Source of the DNA: Clarireedia homoeocarpa
Taxonomy: Eukaryota; Ascomycota; Leotiomycetes; Helotiales; Rutstroemiaceae
Assembly (NCBI GenBank): GCA_001465935.1
Contig: LNKV01000006.1
Span: 62,001-126,000, forward strand
DNA: 64,000 nt
Direction of reading: 5' to 3'
Positions 55,449-64,000 of this stretch are shown one piece after another. A model generated the notes under the pieces. The model did not search any database and had not been told where the DNA came from. It saw nothing but the letters and a program-made list of their open reading frames with translations. The position numbers and the translations under genes were made by a program. Numbering within the stretch: position 1 is the first letter of the stretch; each line of letters begins with the position of its first letter.

Positions 55449-56503
55449 TTATCCAGTCAACTCCTTTATGAACGCTCCGGGAGTAGGGAACAAGACATTT
55501 CGCTTCTTCTTATACCTATCCCCAAAGTCCACCCGGTACTGCTTTTCCTTCTTAATCGCCCACTGATACATCTGGGCAGTACCAACGATAGCAAAAATGA
55601 CCGTACTCAAACTCTTCGTCACGAAGATCATGCCCACCCATGCAATTGTCTCGAAAAAGTAATTAGGACATGTCACCATTCCAAAGCCGTATCCCTTGGG
55701 TATCCCACGTTCTGTTCCGCCCGGACTGCGGAGATTGGACAGCGTAAGATGTGTGCGGAGGTTGGAGAGCTCGCCGAATGCATAGAGGAGCACTCCGACG
55801 ATGTTCAGGTAGTCCATGGTAGGTGATGAGACGGCGGTATAGGATGTGGGAGAATAGATAAAGTAGGCGACGTAGAGACCGCTGAGAAGCCAATAATGAG
55901 CGCAGTTTTTGAAGATGTTGCGTGCGGGCATGGTGTTGAGGGAGAAGCGATGCACGTATATGGTCTCGTATTCACGTTTGAGGAAATGCAAGATGATCAA
56001 CCCCATTGAGAGTAACTGCGAGGTAGAGAGTGGTGAGGGGTTCTTGTAGATGTAGGGTCGGATGAAGAGCGCCGAGAGGTGAATTAGTATGGGTCCTAAG
56101 TATTCGATAATGTAGACGGTACGCCATCCTAATTGAGGACCTGTATTTGTTATGTGAGTTATGTGGAAGTTGCAAATGGGGGTGGAGATATATACCCAGA
56201 TCTTTGACCAAGATTTCCTTCCCCGCCATCACTTCTTTACTATGGCTGATGAGGGCTTTTCTATCCTTCAGTATCTTCTTTGTTTCAGGGTCGAAGAGTC
56301 CTAATCGATTTGGATCCCATCCACCAGCCTGCTTGGCCAATTGGTCCTTGACATCTTGAACAGTTGTCTTTTCATTGATCTCTATCGAGGTAGGGAGCCG
56401 TTTGATGGGCTGTCTCGGGGCTATGCAGATTAGTATTGGGGCACTTTGAACAACTATACTACTGGTACTTACATCTATTCGTCACCTTGAGATTTGTCGC
56501 CAT
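55449..56503 (-). CDS. TSC13: Very-long-chain enoyl-CoA reductase (TSC13-like)
   Basis: Last step of very-long-chain fatty acid elongation: NADPH reduction of trans-2-enoyl-CoA at the ER membrane. Model: complement(55449..56140, 56196..56420, 56473..56503), 315 aa (yeast Tsc13 is 310). A ubiquitin-like N-terminal segment (KRLPTSIEINEKTTVQDVKD, LGLFDPETKKILKD) precedes the linker DLGPQLGWRTVYIIEYLGPI, the steroid 5-alpha-reductase-type membrane domain (HFLKREYETIYVHRFS, ending VDFGDRYKKKRNVLFP) and the conserved KGYGFGMVTCPNYFFE loop near residue 245 where the active site lies. Exon 1 encodes only ten codons (MATNLKVTNR); intron phases all agree. This is a single-copy housekeeping enzyme in most fungi. 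Confidence 0.95.
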
Positions 56504-56980
56504 TGTGCGAGTCGTAAGCCCGGTGGGAGCGGGTACAGAATGAGGATGTAGAATTCTAGGAATACCTGTTGAGAAGCTTCCCTCCAAGAATTGTTGACAG
56601 CTAGGTTTGGGCACGGAGCATATCCAGAATTCGCCGATGACAGTCACGTGACTCTGCAATTTACAAAATGCGGTTCTCGTTGAAGGATATTTCTCCACTG
56701 AACTGACAGTCGACTTTAGTGCACTGTGGCAGCTTCTCTAGAGCTGGCATATGTAATATATAATATATTCAGAACATTTAGATTATCAGGGCTTCAATCA
56801 AGGCTGTTATACTTCTTGCATTATAGGAGCAATGATAAATTGTGAAGCAGCAAAGGCCCATACTAAAAGAGTATCGACAATGACAACTGGGATTCTCAAA
56901 ACTACACGCAATGCTGACATTCGTATTGCCATGAATAAAACATATCACTAGATGTCCCCAAAGTTCTAGAAGCTAAGGTA
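56504..56980. other. Intergenic: TSC13 upstream region
   Basis: Includes GTCACGTGAC about 140 bp before the TSC13 ATG, a palindromic E-box-like site. No coding region is supported. Confidence 0.5.
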
Positions 56981-59402
56981 TCAATCATCACCCCACCAGC
57001 TTTTCAGGTCCTCTCTCCGCCACGTTGTCACCCACCCTGTCTCGCGTTGAATTCTCTCCAAAATGTTTAATATTGCTCGATGCTCGCTAGGATGGCTCAT
57101 TACCTTGCCAGCAATCCACATTGGCTGAATCGAGTTTGTCCAGGCTCCGTGATGTGTGTTCGACTCTGAGATTGCGCAGATCTGGCGAGCATGCCAGAAG
57201 ATCGATTTTTGCTTTCTCTGAGCTTTCAACCCCGGTGGCTTTTCTTGAAGTAGAAGTAATGTTGCAGTATGATACAGTTGATTTCCAGAGACCGCAGGCC
57301 CATTGCCGTACAAGATTGTTGGGAATGGAGATGCGTCTTTGTCTTCGCTGGGAGGAATCGTTAGAATTGATTTCATCTCTTCCGGTCTTTCGTTGTACCA
57401 ATCATCTAGGAGTCCAAGGAGCTCAGTCCATTGAGAGGTCCAGGATTCTGGCTCAACTTCACGAGGTCGGTCACGGAAGTTCTTGAGGTAGGCGACACAT
57501 TTGGCACACAGGAAAACTGCGTAGTTGGCGTAGGTGTCAAAGCCGTTCAATGGATTGCGGAACAATCTGATGTCTGATTCAAAGTCGATTTTGGAAGCCC
57601 AATTGCTTACTGGAATTAAAGTCAAGTCTTGAGAAATTAGTGCTCCACAAACATCTTTAATAGTTAGCTGAGTTTAGCAAGAGTGATAGAGTTGCGGTAC
57701 CCATTCTTGCAAAACACCAAAACAATGCTTCGTCGACCCCGCCGACGAAGCCATTGATCCCAACCGCTTCGAGAAGATTGGCGCAGCCTTCAAGATGGCG
57801 TCTCCATTCCTTTGGCGAGCCTAAATGTCGTCAATAGTGTAAATATCTCAAATGGGATCTCCTACACACAGCTCATCATCTCAAGCACACACAGTATCAC
57901 GCAGGAGGCGATAACTGCCGTATTTTTGGTGTGCAACTCCGGAAGTAGTAGATGAATCGCCTCCTGATAGAGGCCCAAGCTTTCGGAAGATGAGTTCGAA
58001 TTCTCCTTTTGCTCAATCTGACGTGCGCACAAAGCCAGCATCGAATTCTTCAAATGAGGTGTAGTCTTGGCGATCATTGGAATTTTATGTTCAAAATGAC
58101 GTTGATTATCAAATTTGTCAAGCCATGGAGCCACTTCATCTATCCAAGTTTTCCACAGCACATATTCTCTTTGAGGAGTGATCTCGGGTGGCTTTGATGA
58201 TCGACTTGACTCTGGATCCGATTCTGTTCCACCAACTACACCGTCGCTGAGTACCTTTGGCGGTACTCTTGAAAAGAAGTTGGTATCTGGCTGTTGTACT
58301 TCAGGTGTCCCATAGCGAGTTGGTACGTTTGATCGGGCGGTATAGATCAAATGATCTCTAAGCGTTGAGTGAAGTTCTTGGTATGCTGACCCTGGAAGGA
58401 ATATGCCATCCTGGCCGTCAAAAATATGTTGGTTGAGCAGATTTCGATCATCAAGATCGCCTAGTAGATTTATGTTTGACGGGGGTGGCATACCACTGTG
58501 GCTCTCCCGTACATCATGCACAGATTGCCGTTGAGCTAGTTGAGCAGGCATATACCGAAGTGCCAAAAGCTCGGCGGCAGCATCTTCAGTGTGTGTCCTG
58601 GACCTCGCTGACGATGGCCCTGCCAGAAAATTGTTCTCGGAGAGGGATGGTGGGGTGATTCCATCTCGTCCAGGGTACGCCGAGTGATTTGGTCTTGGAA
58701 GTGAAATGTGAGAAACAGGACTCATCTCCATATGCATGCTTGATTCATCACCTCGATATGACGTACTGTCAGAATAAGATACTGTTATCGAATTGGGAGT
58801 ATCAAAAGCTGGTGAACGAGACTGCCAAGTCGGATGGCGCTCAGCGAAAGCATGTTCAGATTGCCGCGACATCTGTGTAGGCTTATCCGAATGTGCTCCA
58901 TCTCCTGTTTCTTGTGGTGATATAGAGCTGAGCGATGCTCCACGAATTTCCTTGCTCGTGTCCGGTGGATGCTCAGTAGGGTCTGCCTGATAGCCCTTCA
59001 CAATTTGGGACGTTACATCAAGTATCTTGAACTATTATCAGCGACCCAGACCAATATTCTAGGGTCAATTTGTCACACCTGACGTACCTTAAAATGCCGG
59101 GCCCGTTTTCTCGATGGGGCTATCATGGATGCATGATCAGCCTCGAGCTCAATCGCATTGCCTGTCTTGAAAGTAATCTTCATCCCCCACTCGCACTCTT
59201 CTCCTCGTTGCCTGCAATTCAGGCATTCGGGTCTTTGCTCATCACCTATATTTCGTACAATTAATTATTTTGAATGATGGGATAGCTGAAACAGGTATCA
59301 CCAACATTTTCTCCGTCGTCGACGGCAACTAAGACAGCCACTTCTTGTTCTTGTCTTTTTTGTTAATTCCTGAGGGCTGCTGCCTTTGTCGTCCCCACTC
59401 AT
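56981..59402 (-). CDS. Zn2Cys6 binuclear-cluster transcription factor
   Basis: Nuclear DNA-binding regulator. Model: complement(56981..57654, 57701..57820, 57870..59031, 59088..59245, 59306..59402), 736 aa. The zinc cluster is complete only after splicing: Cys23, 26, 33, 40, 43 and 50 (SGCLSCRRRRRK, CDEQRPECLNCRQRGEEC), with the first intron interrupting the codon of Cys33. That intron uses a weak GTTGGT donor, but no other donor restores the motif. Residues about 85-260 are Ser/Pro-rich and disordered. The C-terminal half matches the fungal-specific transcription factor domain: SPKEWRRHLEGCANLLEAVG, GGVDEALFWCFARMDVCGAL, ending in a Trp-rich tail. It lies downstream of, and in the same direction as, the sugar porter gene, so regulation of that transporter is possible but unproven. 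Confidence 0.92.
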
Positions 59403-59895
59403 GAGAAGGTCGCTGATGGAAGCGATAATTGTCTTCGCAGAGGCTTCGTTTGCCGTCGAAGATAGAGATGTCTTATTATTGAATGGCCATTGGAAAGGGA
59501 CACCAACATATTTACTGTATGTGATCAGTAGAGGTTGCGGGGAAGTTCGATAAGTTGGAAATTGGGGAAACTGGGGTCACACGGGAATGCTTACTAAGAA
59601 GATTCATCATGGGAAGGCTGAAATAGGAAATTGTAAGCGCTTCAGTCACATTGCGAGACCACGTTTTCATTTGAACCCGTCTTTGGCCGTTAATGATTCC
59701 ATGAGCTTTCATAAATTCTTGAAGAAGGCTGTGAATTACATGTAAAGCTCAAGTATTTGATTATATTACCTGTCAACGGTTTTGTGCACCCTAACGTGGA
59801 TCATATTCGGATTCTTCATTAAAATTCAAGAGCATTCAGTCTTGAATCCCTTTTCTGCTACAGTATTCTGCAGTTGGTTGGAACCCATTTTCATG
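59403..59895. other. Intergenic: upstream region of the Zn2Cys6 gene
   Basis: 493 bp between the MFS stop and the regulator's ATG. A 67-codon minus-strand frame starting at an ATG at 59712 has no recognisable content. Confidence 0.5.
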
Positions 59896-61944
59896 TCATA
59901 GAGGGCCACCTTTATCCAATGGTATTCTCTCAACTTCGAAATTTTCTTCATAAGAATCCTTGGATTTCTTCCCATTCTCGACGTGGTTAACTTCCAACTT
60001 CTCCGTGAATGCAGCTCTCAGATCCTCATTCGGAACTTCCATCTCATCCATCGAAGCCCTCCAATGCAATAAAGTCTTCTCTCTAGTGAAAAGCCCGTTA
60101 ATTTGCTCCAACGTCAAGTTTTGGGTTTCGGGGTAGAAGAAGTAAATCAGAGGGATGAAGAAGAGATTGAAAACTGCCAGGTTTGTTAGTTCGGGCCACT
60201 TAAGAAGGATGCGCAAACATACCAGCAAAGTAGATGTACGTTCTCCATTCGATATTTCTAATTGATACCGGTGTAATTTCTACCACTAGGAAGGTAAAAA
60301 TCCAATTACTGGCCGAAGCGAGAGATGCAGCAGGTGTTCGAATTGCCAACGGTGCGTATTCAGCGGGCACTGGTTCAGTCAGCGAGACTGTGGTGACTGT
60401 TTCCTGGGATAAAGGCAAACTTACGCAACCATGGAATAGCCAGTAATCCAACAGCGAAGAAGAAGTTAAAGAGGAAGAGCATAACCGTCGCAACGTATCC
60501 TGCGGACTTTGTTCCGTTTGCAACTGTGCCTGCCAGGATAGCCATACAGGCACATTGACCAGCAGCGGCAAACAACATCAGTTTTCGTCGGCCAAGTCTG
60601 TAGCAACGTTGGTATACTGCTCTTAATCCGCAAAAACAAACGGTTTGCTTACCTATCGATGACCCAGAGAGGAATAAGAGACGAGAAGAAGTAGGCGACA
60701 CCGTTGAATCCAGATATCAACAGGGATAGACTATGTGAAAGTCCGACTGATTCTTCGAAAATAACAGGGGCGTACTGGGAAATATAAGGACAAAAAAATA
60801 TATCAGGTGTGGTTAAGTACTTACATAGGTGATGAGATTAATTCCTGAAAGTTGTTGCATGAATTGACCTCCAATACCAAGGAGAGTTCGATGGAGGAAT
60901 CGTTGAGGTCCATTCTTCAATAACGCACGCTTGCCTCCTGATCCTGCACTATCATTTTCTTTGTTAGTGACTTCACATAGATGCTGTCAAGGGTCCACAA
61001 AAATTGACATACGCTGCAGTCCTTTCTTCGTTAATGGCGTGTTGTATTTCAGCCATTTCACGATTTACCGCTGGGTCTGACGGCTCGATTTCTTTCGAGT
61101 TGAGCTCCAGTGCCCACAGAATATGTCTCGCCTCTTCATGCTTGTCGTGGGCAAGGAGCCACCTTGGACTTTCTGGTAGAACGAGTATACCTGCAAACGA
61201 AACGATAGCAAAGAGAATTTGAAGAGCTAGAGGGAATCGAAATTGAGCGGCGTTATTAACGAAACTGAATCCATAATCTACCCAGTAGGCCATCATGACC
61301 CCAAAAATATTGATTGCAAGCTCTGCAGCAAGTCCTTTTCCTCTCTTGTGGGCTTTCATAAGTTCTGCGTGCCATACCGGAATCGTACTGGTATTCATAC
61401 CGTTTCCGAGGCCAGCCACGACTCGGCCAACAATAAGTTGAGGGATGTTATTCGCAGAAGCTTGAAGGGCGGCGCCAATAGAAAGAACAACACAGCCGAT
61501 CATAATACATTTTCGTCGTCCAAGCCACTCGCCAAACATAAAACAGAAGATCGAACCAAAGAAGCAACCCTGTGGGAGTCAGCAAGTTTGAGAATTGAAA
61601 TTACGAGTAGTAGAAACTCACGATTTCGTAAATCGCGACTCTGAGAGCAGAATAAATCAGTGATAGGTAAAAATTTACCAAAAGACAGACATGAGACTTA
61701 CACTGTTCCCTGCAATGACGAACTTCCGTTGCCGGTACCAGTTGTGTCAATTTGCGGGAATTGTTTTGTGAATGCTGCTCCAGTTAGGAGACCTGACATA
61801 ACACCTTGGTCATATCCAAATCTGCATATTAATGATCAGCAAATGAATCAATCACCAAACCTGATGCGTGACTTACAACAGGAATCCAGATCCTGCTGTG
61901 GCAGTGATAGCCCAAGAGAGAGAACGACCGGTCAGAATCGTCAT
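59896..61944 (-). CDS. MFS sugar porter family transporter
   Basis: Plasma-membrane hexose/polyol-type proton symporter. Nine exons: complement(59896..60173, 60223..60369, 60425..60597, 60653..60774, 60825..60948, 61013..61569, 61622..61640, 61702..61821, 61877..61944), 535 aa with 12 predicted helices. Motifs in order: FGYDQGVMSGLLTG after helix 1, GEWLGRRKCIMIG between helices 2 and 3, GRVVAGLGNGMNTSTIPVW, LPESPRWLLAHDKHEEAR, QQLSGINLITYYAPVIFEES, DRLGRRKLMLFAAAG and PETQNLTLEQINGLF. These match the sugar porter signatures. Exon 3 is a 19-bp micro-exon (VAIYEI) required to keep frame. Substrate cannot be read; relatives include lactose, maltose, quinate and hexose carriers. Confidence 0.95.
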
Positions 61945-64000
61945 GTTGACAGAGTGACTTGAATTGAGAAGAGCACGGCAGTGGTTCTCAACTAGAAATA
62001 AAGACAGACTTAGAACAAATTGTTCCAATGCAGGAATACATAGAAGATTTTATAATTCTGGCACGACATATTCAAGATATTTTGCTTGTGGAGTTCCAAT
62101 CTGGGGTCCCAGCCTGTCCACAACCATGATGCGGGGAACACTAGCTTCCTTGGAAGTAAATCATCGGAGCCGAGTGCTGAAATTATTTTCCTAAAAAGGA
62201 GAAAATAGGCACATAAGCGAGGGACAAGACGAGGTGGTGCTTGACCATGTGGGGTCTAGCTTCACGAATCTTGTCCGATTTCTCGGGAAATTTCGACAGA
62301 TGTTATGTGATGATGTTGTCACGAAAGTGGGAGAAAAGAGGCTGTGCCGCGTTATCACAAAGTTGCGACATTGAGCCGCGCACACCGTCAAACAAAATGG
62401 TCCAAGCGGCTCTGTAAATTAAGTTTCGCTGCAAATTATCCCTTTCAGCGTTGTCAATACACCTCGATGTAACTGCAAAGCCTTTGTTTCTGGTATTGGT
62501 CATTTGAAACGCTTACTTTGCTTGTCCTCTTTTTCGAATGATCTAGCTTCGAGCAATTGCACGGTGCGGCCATGATATCTCAGGCTTATGTTTCGACCTT
62601 TGTTCTACTGTATTGGGTAATCGCATTTACAGTGTTCGTTGCTTAGAGCATATGGCCTCACATCACGGACATGGAGATGAAGTCATCGAGAGCGTGGAGA
62701 GCAGCTGCGGTCATACTGCCAAGAAGGAACTGAACTTCTTTCGAAAGGCAAAATATGTTCAATTCGAAAAGTCTAAAGCGTCATCCCCTGAGCCAATGAT
62801 AGTCAAGTGCTCCAAAGAGATCGCTACTAGCGATGAACCAGCCGAGATTAACTCGCCTTGAAACTCCCTCCGTAAAATAGAGAGTTACTACATGAATATG
62901 ACGCGATAAATTCCAGCTAATGAATACGTGTCAGCATTGGTTTGAACTCATAATGACCAGCGTTTGTGTCCTTCAGTCTAGTTTACCAGTTCGAGTATAA
63001 ACCCAAGCGGCTCCAAGAATAGGCAGACTTTGAATGATGCGATTTTTTGTTGAAGCCGGCGTCAATGACCCAGCTTGAGCCCAAGATGTCCCAACTGGCC
63101 CTCGGCGATGCGAAGTGTTTCATTTCATGTGTCGAAGCCATTAGCTGCAATGACATGGTAGTATTCTCTCAGCTTAATACCGTAAATTATCTGGGCGAGA
63201 TTCCAAACGCTCGTAGCTGGTTGTGTATTATTCTAGTCCATTAAAAAGAGAGCAGCTGATGTAATCATCGCTCTCGCCGTCCTTATTCACCACCCAGATA
63301 TATGATATCTAACTTATCCCTGCGTTGTCGAACACCCTGCGTAGTCGAACAAGAATTTTATCATCCAATACAACATATTTTATAACGAGCTAGTAGGGTA
63401 GGTAACCTCGACTATAGGATATCAAAGTATGCACTTTATTTTGGCTTCTAATTATTTAATAACTCTACTACTTAGTCGACAGCATTATGATTATATCCTT
63501 CTCTGCTAGCATAGTCTATATTCGGATAGCTTCGGGCTTTACACTCAAAAATTGCTTCTACCATAGCAAAGTATCTATAGGAATTAATCTGAGCTTGGAA
63601 AATTGCTGTTGATAATGAGTACTCTGGTATTTGGCAATCTAGTCCCTCGCTGTGAAGGCCCAAAGCCAGAGGCAGGCGCCCAGGCAAGTAGTAACCTACT
63701 GCTACGAAACAGATCTACTGAGTAATAAGTTACCAATCTGCGACCTCAGAAAGACTTGCAGCGGCAAGCCAGCCAGACTCCGAGAAACCGATTGAGCTCT
63801 CACATTTCTCGAGTTCTTCACCATCTGGCCCTGGGTGTTGGTTCGAGCAAGGCATGTAACTTTAGGACACTGTGGCGTAGGGACGAGCGAATCACAGTCT
63901 TGATAATCATCGGTCGTCAACGTGCTTATCCGAAAATAGCTTACAGTGTGGCTAGGGTTTAGCGTGGAAGGGGCCCATTCTGCAGGCCTGCCCAGAGCTA
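61945..64000. other. Right-end region without a supported gene, about 2 kb
   Basis: The first part is the MFS upstream region. A 70-codon plus-strand frame with a good ATG (62652-62861) is hydrophilic and has no known motif. Two minus-strand frames at 63472-63687 and 63702-63920 open only at non-ATG codons. The stretch 63300-63450 has paired gtcgaacaccctgcgtagtcgaac-like sequences (gtcgaacaccctgcg / gtcgaac) reminiscent of transposon ends, but no TSD or partner end is visible. Confidence 0.4.

Noticed and set aside
62652..62861. 70-codon hydrophilic plus-strand frame with ATG
   Set aside because: Plausible codon content but no motif; upstream 24-codon hydrophobic frame cannot be joined to it by a convincing intron.
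63472..63920. Two minus-strand frames that might be transposon-protein fragments
   Set aside because: Both open only at non-ATG codons, no catalytic motif is visible, and no terminal repeats or target duplication could be paired.
1..64000. Search for tRNA, rRNA, CRISPR arrays and bacterial-type defence or operon structures
   Set aside because: No T-loop/anticodon arrangements, rRNA cores or regularly spaced repeats were noticed by eye; the tandem repeats present have no unique spacers. A covariance-model scan would be needed to exclude small RNAs.

Overview
The window looks like nuclear DNA of a filamentous ascomycete. Most genes carry short introns of about 46-65 bp with GT(A/R)AGT-type donors and CTAAC/CTGAC-like branch points. 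The gene families are typical of Pezizomycotina: SAT4/rhodopsin-domain membrane proteins, a psi-factor/linoleate diol synthase, a Zn2Cys6 regulator, a WSC-GH3 enzyme, GH28 pectinase and a class I terpene cyclase. The mix of plant cell wall enzymes and the general protein style suggest a plant-associated Leotiomycete such as the Sclerotiniaceae, but that is inference. No rRNA, tRNA or CRISPR signal was seen.

Layout. 1-3.1 kb: the 5' part of a WSC-GH3 beta-xylosidase gene, running off the left edge, then an intact SAT4-type 7TM gene. 3.1-7.3 kb: gene-poor and repeat-rich, with a 37-bp poly-C tract, two tandem duplications and a complete hAT-type MITE with 19-bp TIRs and an 8-bp TSD. 7.3-11.2 kb: an 11-exon linoleate diol synthase-like gene (1147 aa) with all catalytic residues. 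13-28.6 kb: conserved or uncharacterised genes, namely a possibly acylated MGC protein, an 842-aa charged disordered protein, a STAND N-domain/ankyrin protein, a BRD8/Bdc1-like bromodomain protein and a small coiled-coil protein. 31-39.7 kb: GH28 polygalacturonase, a coiled-coil locus with a broken 5' reading frame, a second possibly acylated small protein and a DUF2470 membrane protein.

40-46.4 kb: an intact terpene cyclase followed by a solo LTR (5-bp TSD), an N-terminally truncated GMC oxidoreductase and a broken SAT4 gene. This looks like an eroded terpenoid locus. 47.6-53.9 kb: a 2053-aa DOCK-family GEF. 55.4-62 kb: very-long-chain enoyl-CoA reductase (TSC13), a Zn2Cys6 transcription factor and an MFS sugar porter. 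The last 2 kb hold no gene I can support.

Exon models were derived by hand from splice signals, frame continuity and family motifs. Each model listed as complete sums to a multiple of three. Starts were placed at real ATG codons, since several long open frames only open at TTG or GTG.
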